The notes beneath the pieces are model-generated. The model was not told the origin of the DNA. It saw nothing but the letters and a program-made list of their open reading frames with translations, and ran no database searches. Shown here one piece after another: positions 1-7,011 of a stretch of 25,202 nt of DNA. Every line of letters starts with the position of its first letter. The first letter of the stretch is position 1. Source of the DNA: a bacterium. GTDB lineage: Bacteria; Desulfobacterota; JAPLJL01. The position numbers were made by a program, and so were the translations under genes. The DNA is taken from assembly GCA_028713675.1 (NCBI GenBank), contig JAQTNV010000051.1, forward strand, positions 1 to 25,202. The letters run 5' to 3'.

Positions 1-998
1 TTCCCGCTGGAATCGGCGGCCTCATTGCCCGCCGAAACCACGAAAATCCTTCCCGGGCCCTGCCTTTCGGCCAGTTCGATTTCCATCGGGGAACTGCCGT
101 CGTGGGCCCCCTCATTCGTGCCCAGACTGATATTGATCACGGCGGGAAGGTTCAGGGCGGCGGCCTTCCCGAGGAGATAATCCACCCCGTCCAGCAGGGA
201 GAGTTCATCCATCTTGGCTTTGACCGCGATGATCATGGCCTTCGGGGCCATCCCGGTATACACCGGATCGCTCCCGGCGAAAATGCCGGCGATGTGGGTC
301 CCGTGGCCGTAGGTGGGGGTTTCGTCGATATAAAGCCCGTCCTCTTCCCCGCACCTGTTCTGGTTGATCAGGATGGAATCGCATTCCTTTCCGTAATCAA
401 AACCATGCGGGCGGGGACCGTTGTCCTGGGTCTGGTCCCAGAGCCAGAGAATCCGGGTGGACCCGTCCGGATGATGAAAATCCGGGTGGGAAAGATCAAT
501 CCCGGTATCCACCAACCCGGCGATTACGTTTTCGCCCAGGTAAGAGGTGCCGCCGGTATCCAGTCCCTTGTGGACACGGTCGGCTCCAATCAGGGGCACG
601 GCCACGTCGAGCTGGGTGGTCAAGGGGCGGACTGGGGTGATAAAAACCACCGAATCGGATTCCGCCAGCCGGGCAATGGCTTCAAGGTCCATCTGCGCGG
701 CAATCAGGTTGGATGTGACCTTCCTGATTTTCCCGCCATTCAGGGATATTTCTTTAATGGCTTGCGTCTGGTTCCGGGGATAAATGAAAACCGATATCCG
801 ATCCGGTTCCCCCACGCTTTTAATAAATGTGCTGGGGGGGGCAAGAAAAACTAAAGGAGCTCCGGCCCTAAGATTTTCGAGGTTTTTCTGGAGCCATAAA
901 ATCTTAGGATCAATCTTAAGATTGCCGGCATAACATACCGTAATAAATGATAAAAACAAAAAGTATATAGCAACGATAATTTTAATTTTTAATCTCAT
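1..998 (-). CDS. Secreted subtilisin-family (S8) serine protease, C-terminus beyond window
   Basis: Endoprotease of the subtilase family, exported across the inner membrane. The first 332 codons are present. Residues 1-24 form a signal peptide (basic start MRLKIK, hydrophobic core, cleavage likely after VCYA). Residues about 28-130 look like an inhibitor-type propeptide. The catalytic domain follows: VDTGIDLSHPDF holds the catalytic Asp164, YGHGTHIAGIFAG the catalytic His232, INISLGTN is the conserved strand, and SAGNEA holds the oxyanion Asn325. The catalytic Ser lies past the window edge, so activity cannot be confirmed. The ATG at 996-998 is the only start that gives a signal peptide; no strong ribosome binding site precedes it. 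It starts 39 bases after the DUF362 gene stop on the same strand, so the two may be co-transcribed. Family assignment is secure; the substrate is unknown. Confidence 0.93.
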   Translation of the reverse strand, partial: MRLKIKIIVAIYFLFLSFITVCYAGNLKIDPKILWLQKNLENLRAGAPLVFLAPPSTFIKSVGEPDRISVFIYPRNQTQAIKEISLNGGKIRKVTSNLIAAQMDLEAIARLAESDSVVFITPVRPLTTQLDVAVPLIGADRVHKGLDTGGTSYLGENVIAGLVDTGIDLSHPDFHHPDGSTRILWLWDQTQDNGPRPHGFDYGKECDSILINQNRCGEEDGLYIDETPTYGHGTHIAGIFAGSDPVYTGMAPKAMIIAVKAKMDELSLLDGVDYLLGKAAALNLPAVINISLGTNEGAHDGSSPMEIELAERQGPGRIFVVSAGNEAADSSG

Positions 999-1037
999 CC
1001 GGTTACCGGTTTCTGGCTTTCTGCAACCTTATTTTTA

Positions 1038-3152
1038 TCATTTGATCCAGCTCTTGATGTCATGTATAACCGTGTCGGCCTCCCAGCGTCCCTGTCTTAT
1101 CCCTTTAATAATCTCAAAAATCCATTCGGAAACCAGGGGCAGGCAGATAAAGTCGTAAACAGCCGAGTCGAGCAGGAAGTGATACCCGTACCTTTTTAAG
1201 GGGATCCGGTGGTCCGCGATCCCGGTTTGATGTTTTTTAATGAAATCGCCGAGTCGGCTGAGATCTTCCCGGGGTATGTCCCGAACCAGCTTCCTGAAAT
1301 CCCGATCTTTGCCGCTGATCGGAAAAAGCCCCGGTGAAATCTTAATCCTGATCCAATTGCGAAACTCGCGCAGGCAAATCACTAATTTTTCCCGGTCCAG
1401 GAACCAAAGCAAGGGATAAGGAACGATCAGGATCGCCCGGCGGAACCGGAGGAACCTGGCCTTGGGCGGGAACTCGGGATCGTTCTGCCCGGTGAAAATT
1501 CGGGCGAGGAGATGCATGGGAAAGTGGAATATCTTTTTTTCGAACCGGGGGAAAGCCCGGGAGATGACCCCGGGGATGTTTCGCCAACGGGGAAACATCC
1601 TGACCTGCCCCTCGATCTGGAAAGGATAAATGGACCCGATCTCCCGGATCGAATCGGTGAAGAAGGAGTTGACCATCGGATCCAACCCCATCATCGCCGC
1701 CCCTACCGAATTGACCCCGAGGATCGGCTTCCCGCCCCAGATGGTCCTGGTTTTCAGGGAAACCGCCTTCATCTTGGCCCCGAGCAGGCCGTCGGCGCTG
1801 GTATAGGAATCCACCAGGGAAAAATCCACCGGGCAGTCGCGGAGCTGGCGGGCGGTCAGTTTGGAGGTTACCCCGTGGCAGTGGTACCAGTACATCTTGT
1901 CCTGCTCGGGAAGGCAGCCGTAGGTGTTCTTGATCGCGAGGGTGTAGTAATAGCCGAAAAAGTGGGTCTTGCCTTTGGTGAACCCGATCCGGTAGTCGGC
2001 CTCGAGCCAGGTCCGGGCGATCTTCCAGTTTCCGAGCACCGGGCCGAAATCATGGGGAATGGCGTCATAGGTCAGGTCCATGATCCGGAAGCATTTTTCC
2101 TCGCCCTTAACCAGTACCCTTCCGCAATACGGCTGGGTGAGGTCCAGTCCTTTCAGTTCGGAAGGATCGAAGTAGCCGGCGTGGGCGGCGACCCGGAGAA
2201 CCTCGCGGTTATGAAACCAGTTGCCGTAGAGGTTCTGGGATTCCACCACGGTCACGTTGGAGAAGCCGCGCTCGAAAAGTTTTTCGATCAGGTGAAACAC
2301 CAGTTCGGTGTCGTTGTAGGTGCCGTCGTCCCGGCGGCGGAAGCACATGCTGATCACGGTCTTAAGCGCGATCTTGAAATCATTCTTGCTTTTGCCCGAC
2401 CTGGACCATTGTTCTTCCAGGTCCCGGAACAACCCGGCTTTTTCCATGACCCGGTCCAATTGATCGATCTTGTTCAAGGCCGGGTCGTTTTCGACAACCA
2501 CGGGAAAATCCGGATCATATTGGACAGGCTCCAGGGGGAGATATTTCTTGATCTCTTCCGTAAATCCGGAAAACATGTCCCGAGTGGAAGGCCCATTCTC
2601 CCGGGCAAAGAGAAGTAGCCTAACTCCTTCCTTATTAATATAGGACCTCGGGGATTTCTGTTTTTTGGAAATGACGATTTCGGGGACCGGTGATCTCATC
2701 TCCAGGACCCAGGGTAGAATCCCCTTTTCGTTGATCTCAATTCCCTTCCAGGCCTGGAGGTGTTTCCGGATCAGTTCAGAAGCCCTGGCCAGGGAACCCA
2801 AATCAGGGTCAAGTTTGATCCACCCGGACCGGGTCAGGCCGGAGGTTTTCAGACCGACAGTCAAAAAGAGAGAAAAATCATCCAGATCTTTATTTTTCAG
2901 GGCCTGCGCGGAATGAAGATGGTCGCAGGTTTTCCGGGCCAGTTCCGCGCCCAGGGAAAAATCGGTTAATTCCCAGCTATCAAAACCGCGCCAGTTCAAA
3001 GCCCGAAAAAACCGAACGTACAGCCAGGCCAAAAGCAGTCCCAGGATCAACCCGCCGGCCAGGAGAAAATTGGGAAAAGAAAGAAAGGACGGACAGGCAA
3101 AAACCTGCCCAATCAGGAGTTGCGCCAGAAGGCTGGATGGGATTGAGGACAA
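1038..3152 (-). CDS. Membrane-anchored DUF362-family protein, long form (704 aa)
   Basis: I read this as a DUF362 protein, a family of uncertain function often found with ferredoxin-like and iron-sulfur genes. An N-terminal membrane helix at about residues 27-49 (FPNFLLAGGLILGLLLAWLY) suggests inner-membrane anchoring. The DUF362-like core covers about residues 270-540: a helix-rich stretch, the strand SNVTVVESQNLYGNW, KNTYGCLPEQDKMYWYH, DSYTSADGLLG, and the Gly-rich GGKPILGVNSVGAAMMGLDP. About 160 further residues, rich in Arg and aromatics, follow without a recognised domain. At 704 residues it is about twice the usual DUF362 length. The start is TTG: no ATG lies upstream in frame, and the next Met is far downstream and would remove the membrane helix. 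A credible promoter lies 40-70 bases upstream. Function, and any link to the Fe-S proteins in this window, is inferred only. Confidence 0.75.
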   Translation of the reverse strand: MSSIPSSLLAQLLIGQVFACPSFLSFPNFLLAGGLILGLLLAWLYVRFFRALNWRGFDSWELTDFSLGAELARKTCDHLHSAQALKNKDLDDFSLFLTVGLKTSGLTRSGWIKLDPDLGSLARASELIRKHLQAWKGIEINEKGILPWVLEMRSPVPEIVISKKQKSPRSYINKEGVRLLLFARENGPSTRDMFSGFTEEIKKYLPLEPVQYDPDFPVVVENDPALNKIDQLDRVMEKAGLFRDLEEQWSRSGKSKNDFKIALKTVISMCFRRRDDGTYNDTELVFHLIEKLFERGFSNVTVVESQNLYGNWFHNREVLRVAAHAGYFDPSELKGLDLTQPYCGRVLVKGEEKCFRIMDLTYDAIPHDFGPVLGNWKIARTWLEADYRIGFTKGKTHFFGYYYTLAIKNTYGCLPEQDKMYWYHCHGVTSKLTARQLRDCPVDFSLVDSYTSADGLLGAKMKAVSLKTRTIWGGKPILGVNSVGAAMMGLDPMVNSFFTDSIREIGSIYPFQIEGQVRMFPRWRNIPGVISRAFPRFEKKIFHFPMHLLARIFTGQNDPEFPPKARFLRFRRAILIVPYPLLWFLDREKLVICLREFRNWIRIKISPGLFPISGKDRDFRKLVRDIPREDLSRLGDFIKKHQTGIADHRIPLKRYGYHFLLDSAVYDFICLPLVSEWIFEIIKGIRQGRWEADTVIHDIKSWIK

Positions 3153-3193
3153 TTAATTGTCTCGGTTATCTCGAATATATTGTTATTAGTAAT

Positions 3194-3223
3194 ATTATCA
3201 TTGAAACTATGCTCACTTGCCAA
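3194..3223 (-). promoter_or_regulatory. Predicted sigma70-type promoter for the DUF362 gene
   Basis: Read on the minus strand, TTGGCA (3223-3218) and GATAAT (3199-3194) are separated by 18 bases; each hexamer matches consensus at 5 of 6 positions. Transcription would begin about 35 bases before the TTG start. This is a prediction from sequence alone. Confidence 0.45.
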
Positions 3224-3245
3224 ATCCATTGACAGATATGATATT
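3217..3245 (+). promoter_or_regulatory. Weak candidate promoter for the HD-GYP operon
   Basis: TTGCCA (3217-3222) and GATATT (3240-3245) are 17 bases apart; the -10 matches only 4 of 6. Its -35 overlaps the -35 of the divergent DUF362 promoter because TTGCCAA reads as TTGGCAA on the other strand. A nearby TTGACA at 3229-3234 has no acceptable -10 partner. Confidence 0.25.
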
Positions 3246-3280
3246 TTGAGCGACAGGGATTCGGGCGGTTAATATTAAAT

Positions 3281-3979
3281 ATGAAACTTCTGCATAATAA
3301 ACAGGCGGAGATCGAAAGCATGGTTTCCATCCTGACCTCGGCCATCGAGGCGCGGGATTCCTACACTTTCGGCCATTCCCTCCGGGTGGAGAAAATGTCG
3401 TCCCGGATCGGCAAGCTCCTGGGCCTCCGCCCCCAATACCTTGAAATAATCCAGCTGGCGGTCCGCCTGCATGACCTGGGCAAAATCGGCATCCCCGATT
3501 CCATCCTGCTCCGGGAAGGCCCCCTTCCCGACCAGGATTTCCAGGTGATTCAAAGGCACCCGGTCATCGCCGAGGATATCATCAAGGGAACGAAAGCCCT
3601 CCGCTTTTTATTGCCGTTTATCAAGCATCACCACGAGCGTTTTGACGGGTACGGGTATCCCGACGGCCTGGCCGGAAACGATATCCCCCTGGGGGCGCGC
3701 CTGATCGCGGTGGCCGACGCCATTGACGCCATGCTCTCCGACCGCCCCTATCGAAAGGCCCTGAGCGTCGCCGAGGCCCTTTCCGAGCTCAAGACCCATT
3801 CCGGCAACCACTTCGATCCCCAGATCATTTCCACGATTGAAAATCTCTACCCGATTATCAAGGGATTGAATTTCTACTCGATGAATTCATATACGGTTTA
3901 TATTCGCGGGCATGACACGGGCAGGCATTCCATTGATACCACCCGTTTCCGGGCCCAAAAGGAGGACAAAAAAACATGA
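3281..3979 (+). CDS. Stand-alone HD-GYP domain protein, probable cyclic-di-GMP phosphodiesterase
   Basis: HD-GYP proteins hydrolyse cyclic-di-GMP at a metal centre in the cytoplasm. The 232-residue product is essentially only that domain. Visible metal ligands and motifs are His32, His64-Asp65 in LHDLGKIGIPD, His93, His117-His118 with Glu119, the signature GYGYP (123-127), and Asp146 in LIAVADAIDAM followed by SDRPYR. All key residues are present, so an active enzyme is expected. There is no receiver, PAS or membrane domain, and only about 130 bases separate it from the divergent DUF362 gene, so no N-terminal sensor has been missed. The last four bases overlap the flavodoxin start (ATGA), which indicates translational coupling. 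The C-terminal 30 residues are polar and carry no recognised motif. Confidence 0.92.
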   Translation: MKLLHNKQAEIESMVSILTSAIEARDSYTFGHSLRVEKMSSRIGKLLGLRPQYLEIIQLAVRLHDLGKIGIPDSILLREGPLPDQDFQVIQRHPVIAEDIIKGTKALRFLLPFIKHHHERFDGYGYPDGLAGNDIPLGARLIAVADAIDAMLSDRPYRKALSVAEALSELKTHSGNHFDPQIISTIENLYPIIKGLNFYSMNSYTVYIRGHDTGRHSIDTTRFRAQKEDKKT

Positions 3980-4458
3980 AAACCATCATTGTTTATTACA
4001 GCAAAACCGGTCATACCCAGGACGCGGCCGGGGACATCGCCGCCGGGATGAAGAAAAACCAGATCACCCCGGATATCAGGAATTGCCGGGAGATCAAGTT
4101 CCGGGATCTGTCCGATTACGATTTAATCCTGGTCGGCAGCCCCTGCCACGCCGGGAGCACCGCTCCCCTCCTTTCCGGGATCGCCCGTCCCCTGGAACGC
4201 TTCTTAAAATCCATTCCCCCGGGTCTTCTCCGGGACAAGAAAGCCGCGGCTTTCAGCGTCCATGCCGGACTGGGGGCGAAAAACACCGTGGCATCGCTGG
4301 AAAAGCTCCTGAAAAGAACCGGGGCGGTGCTGGTTTCTTCTCCCGGACCCGCGGTCAGGGCCGGCGCTCCCTTGAGTCTCTGGCGGGGGCCGGATTACAG
4401 CCCCGGTGACCGGGATAAACTCCAGAGGTTCGGAAGCGAAATAACCAGGAAAAGGTAA
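3976..4458 (+). CDS. Flavodoxin-like FMN-binding protein
   Basis: Short-chain flavodoxin fold, 160 residues: a probable FMN-carrying one-electron or hydride shuttle in the cytoplasm. The start VYYSKTGHTQDAA is the phosphate-binding loop of flavodoxins (S-x-T-G-x-T), and LILVGSPCHAGSTAPLL is the second flavin-contact loop, with a Cys where many flavodoxins have an aromatic residue or Val. The strand AAAFSVHAG is the next core strand. A GGAGG ribosome binding site lies at 3961-3965, inside the end of the HD-GYP gene, and the start overlaps that gene's stop as ATGA. The neighbours (prenyltransferase, Fe-S protein) fit a redox role. It could also be a flavodoxin-domain quinone or protoporphyrinogen reductase; I cannot distinguish these. 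Confidence 0.82.
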   Translation: MKTIIVYYSKTGHTQDAAGDIAAGMKKNQITPDIRNCREIKFRDLSDYDLILVGSPCHAGSTAPLLSGIARPLERFLKSIPPGLLRDKKAAAFSVHAGLGAKNTVASLEKLLKRTGAVLVSSPGPAVRAGAPLSLWRGPDYSPGDRDKLQRFGSEITRKR

Positions 4459-4459
4459 C

Positions 4460-4502
4460 AAGCAGCAAGCAGCAGGTGACCGGTTACCGGCTACCGGCAA
4501 CA
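4460..4502. repeat. Jumbled short-word spacer repeat
   Basis: The spacer between flavodoxin and prenyltransferase is made of near-tandem words: AAGCAGC three times, then ACCGGTTACCGGCTACCGGC. Similar CCGGTTACCGG and TACCGGCTAC words recur near 1000-1010 and 23235-23255. No coding function is visible. Confidence 0.6.
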
Positions 4503-4515
4503 GGAGACAACTTAT

Positions 4516-5577
4516 ATGCTTTCCAACTGGATCATGGCCATCCGTACCGGGAACATCGAAAAAGGCGCAAAACTCGACTGGGTGAGCAAATGGCTGATCA
4601 TCACCCGGGCCCTGATTTTTTCGATCACCCTGCTTTCCGCCCTGATCGGCGGGATCCTTTCCGCGATCGACGGTCATTTCAACTGGCTTTGCCTGCTCCT
4701 GGCCGCGCTTGGCCTGACCCTGGCCCATGCGGCCAACAACATGGTCAACGACTTTTTCGACTACACCTCCGGGGTGGACACGGCCGACTATCCCCGGGCC
4801 AAGTACGCCCCCCATCCCATCCTTTCCGGGATGGTTACCGAGGGCAAGCTGATTTTCGCGATTTTTCTCTGCCTTTCCCTGGATTTTCTGATCGCCCTTT
4901 ACCTGACCTGGGCCCGGGGGTGGGTCATCATGGCCCTGGCCGTGGTCGGCCTGGGCACCAGCGTTTTCTATGTCGCCCCGCCCCTCCGGCTGAAGAAAAA
5001 CGGGCTGGGTGAACTCGCGATCTTCCTGATCTGGGGGCCCCTGATGGTCGGGGGAACGTATTTCGCCGTTTCGGGGGTATTGAGCTGGAAACCCTTCCTG
5101 GCCTCTGTCCCCTACGGCCTGGCGGTGACCGCCGTCCTGATGGGCAAGCACCTCGACAAGGCGGAAAAGGACAGGGAAAAAAAGGTCCGGACCCTGCCGG
5201 TGCTCCTGGGAGACAAAGGGGCCAGGCTGGTTACCCAGGTCATGGTCATTTCCTTTTACCTGACGATTGTGTTTCTGGTCGCCGTCAAAGTTCTCCCGGT
5301 CCTGAGTCTCATCGCCCTGCTGACCCTGCCCCGGGGAATCCGTTTCGTCTCGGTGCTGTCCAAACCCATTCCTCTCACCCCGGTCGCGGCTTTCAAGGTC
5401 GCCGAGGACGTCATCCCCAAGGACCTCAAGGAAAAATTCAACCCGGAAGACCCGACCCAGGAGTTTCCTCTCTGGCCCCTCTGGTACGTGGTCTGGGCGG
5501 TCTGGTGGACCCGGGTGGCCGGCGCCTGTTTTCTGGTCGGGCTGATCGCGCAGCTTGCCCTGAAAAAGTACTTATAG
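4516..5577 (+). CDS. UbiA-superfamily prenyltransferase, MenA-like
   Basis: Integral-membrane enzyme that transfers a polyprenyl chain from its diphosphate to an aromatic acceptor, as in quinone biosynthesis. The 353-residue protein has about eight or nine hydrophobic helices. The first diphosphate/Mg site is NNMVNDFFDYTSGVD (Asn75, Asp79, Asp82), and the second is HLDKAEKDREKKVRTLPVLL (Asp214, Asp219), whose order resembles MenA (1,4-dihydroxy-2-naphthoate prenyltransferase) more than UbiA or heme O synthase. A charged insertion at about 300-320 (KDLKEKFNPEDP) precedes the last two helices and is less usual. AGGAG at about 4502 is the ribosome binding site. Lying with a flavodoxin and a ferredoxin-like protein, it may supply or modify a quinone, but the acceptor cannot be fixed from sequence. 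Confidence 0.87.
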   Translation: MLSNWIMAIRTGNIEKGAKLDWVSKWLIITRALIFSITLLSALIGGILSAIDGHFNWLCLLLAALGLTLAHAANNMVNDFFDYTSGVDTADYPRAKYAPHPILSGMVTEGKLIFAIFLCLSLDFLIALYLTWARGWVIMALAVVGLGTSVFYVAPPLRLKKNGLGELAIFLIWGPLMVGGTYFAVSGVLSWKPFLASVPYGLAVTAVLMGKHLDKAEKDREKKVRTLPVLLGDKGARLVTQVMVISFYLTIVFLVAVKVLPVLSLIALLTLPRGIRFVSVLSKPIPLTPVAAFKVAEDVIPKDLKEKFNPEDPTQEFPLWPLWYVVWAVWWTRVAGACFLVGLIAQLALKKYL

Positions 5578-5640
5578 CAAAGGGCAAAGAGCATAGAGCA
5601 TAGGGTCAAAGGCAAAAGAACAGAAATAAAAGGCTAAAAG
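5578..5640. repeat. Jumbled short-word spacer repeat
   Basis: Directly after the prenyltransferase stop come reshuffled words AGCAAAGGGCAAAGAGC, ATAGAGCATAGGG, AAAGGCAAAAG and AAAAGGC. No open frame or hairpin of note. The remaining spacer up to 5725 has an AT-rich tract with TATAAT at 5695-5700 but no fitting -35. Confidence 0.5.
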
Positions 5641-5725
5641 GCATGAAGCTTGAAAGTTTATCTCTTCCCTATCTCCTATCTCCGAATAATGATTTATAAT
5701 TTAAAAAATTAACCCGGAGGATTAG

Positions 5726-6541
5726 ATGGCTCGATCAAAATTGTTCGTCGAATTTGTGAAAAAAACTTTCCCCCGCGATCCGCGGGCCGGAAAGCTGACC
5801 AAGCTTCCCGGCGTGGCCAAGATGGTCGAGAAGCGTTTCTTTGATGGTGATCATCTTATCTGTCTGCCCAAGGACAATGTCATTCCGGTCAATAAGGATA
5901 TTGCCGGCCAGGAAAACGTGGTCCTCCCCTCCCAGGTGGTGGAGCATTTCATCAACGAGGCCAATTACCTCTGGATCATGAACTTCTGCATCTGCCGCGA
6001 ATCCCTGAAATGCAAAGATTACGACAAAAATCTCGGGTGCCTCTTTATGGGCGAGGCCGTCCTGGGGATCAACCCGAAAATGGGCCGGAGGGTGACCAAG
6101 GACGAGGCCCGGGAGCATGCGCGGAAATGCCGCGAGGCCGGGCTGGTCCACATGGTGGGCAAGAACAAGCTTGATACCTGGTGGCTCGGGATCGGGCCGG
6201 GCGAGAAGCTTTTTACCGTCTGCTCCTGCTGTCCCTGCTGCTGCATCACCCGGGGCCTGCCTTATACCGAAGCCAGGTTGAACGCCAAGCTCCACCGGAT
6301 GCCGGGGGTGTCGGTCACGGTGACGGAGGAGTGCACCGGCTGCGGGACCTGCACGAAGGATGTCTGCTTTACCAAGGCGATCAGCATGGAAGGCGGCAAG
6401 GCGGTCATCTCAGAACAGTGCCGGGCCTGCGGTCGCTGCGTCTCCGTCTGCCCCCAGAAGGCCATCGAGCTCAAGATCGACAATTCTGAATTCGTGAACC
6501 AGGCGATTTCCCAGATCCACGAGGTCGTGGACGTGAAGTAA
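5726..6541 (+). CDS. Poly-cysteine ferredoxin-like Fe-S protein (CICR type)
   Basis: Predicted cytoplasmic electron-transfer or metal-centre protein of 271 residues. The C-terminus carries two [4Fe-4S] motifs: Cys203-x2-Cys206-x2-Cys209-x4-Cys214, with an unusual four-residue last gap, and Cys232-x2-Cys235-x2-Cys238-x3-Cys242-Pro. Upstream are two further Cys clusters: FCICRESLKC with a fourth Cys at 105, and CSCCPCCC at 166-173 (six Cys in eight residues). These could bind an additional cluster or metal. CGGAGG at 5714-5719 is a strong ribosome binding site. The same layout, without the C-terminal x4 gap, occurs in the minus-strand gene at 23239-24159, and both share the phrase (G)(L/F)VH(M/I) between the two upstream clusters. 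Annotated relatives are usually just called 4Fe-4S binding proteins. Partner unknown; the location next to UbiA and flavodoxin suggests redox work. Confidence 0.85.
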   Translation: MARSKLFVEFVKKTFPRDPRAGKLTKLPGVAKMVEKRFFDGDHLICLPKDNVIPVNKDIAGQENVVLPSQVVEHFINEANYLWIMNFCICRESLKCKDYDKNLGCLFMGEAVLGINPKMGRRVTKDEAREHARKCREAGLVHMVGKNKLDTWWLGIGPGEKLFTVCSCCPCCCITRGLPYTEARLNAKLHRMPGVSVTVTEECTGCGTCTKDVCFTKAISMEGGKAVISEQCRACGRCVSVCPQKAIELKIDNSEFVNQAISQIHEVVDVK

Positions 6542-6582
6542 AAACAGTTTTTAGATTTCTTTGCTCCGACTGAGATTTGGTA

Positions 6583-7011
6583 TTAATCGCAGAAAAAACA
6601 CTCTTCACATTTATATTTTTCATCCAAGGAATCTCGATTAAATCCGCAGTTGTTAAGTTTTTCGCAGCTCCCGCCGCTATCGGAAAGACAATCTAAAAGA
6701 TCTAATTCCATATCGCATAATTCCTCAATGTAATTCTTGCAGTTATTACTGTCTTCGCACCAATTGCTTTCCTTACATCCTTCGATGTAGGCATCCAGCT
6801 TCTCCGTGCAGGGTACTACGATAAAGCCATCGCAAAAGAACAGACATTCTTCAGTCTTTTCTTCTGGGTAAACGCAGGTTGGACATTGCTTCTCTTCGCA
6901 TTTCTGGGAAAATTCACAGGCTTTTTTACATGGAGATCCAGAGCCGCTGCAATTATTTCCAGCCAACAACATTAGGAAAACAAGCGAAATATAAATAATA
7001 CTGCTTCTCAT
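6583..7011 (-). CDS. Small secreted cysteine-rich protein (19 Cys in 142 aa)
   Basis: No known family recognised. An N-terminal hydrophobic segment (SSIIYISLVFLMLLAGNNC) predicts export; the Cys at 21 sits about where a lipobox Cys would, but AGNNC is not a canonical lipobox. The mature part has 18 further cysteines, an even number compatible with nine disulfides, spread through acidic sequence with pairs such as CPTC, CEECFFC, NNC and WC. The ATG overlaps the stop of the RCC1 gene as ATGA (7008-7011), so translation is coupled. A GGA at about 7017-7019 is the only ribosome binding hint. The gene is AT-richer than most of the window. It likely acts at the cell surface or in the periplasm with the RCC1 protein; that pairing is inference. 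Confidence 0.72.
   Translation of the reverse strand: MRSSIIYISLVFLMLLAGNNCSGSGSPCKKACEFSQKCEEKQCPTCVYPEEKTEECLFFCDGFIVVPCTEKLDAYIEGCKESNWCEDSNNCKNYIEELCDMELDLLDCLSDSGGSCEKLNNCGFNRDSLDEKYKCEECFFCD

Noticed and set aside
102-854. Plus-strand 250-codon open frame
   Set aside because: The opposite strand encodes a subtilase with signal peptide, catalytic Asp and His motifs; the plus frame has no recognisable protein features.
1512-2618. Plus-strand 368-codon open frame
   Set aside because: Antisense to the DUF362 gene; Gly/Pro/Val/His-rich composition typical of GC-rich shadow frames.
4204-5151. Minus-strand 315-codon open frame
   Set aside because: Antisense to flavodoxin and prenyltransferase genes that have clear motifs; Gln/Gly/Asp-rich shadow.
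6542-6582. Possible terminator AAAAACAGTTTTTAG after the Fe-S gene
   Set aside because: The stem is only A/T pairs around a few bases; too weak to call.
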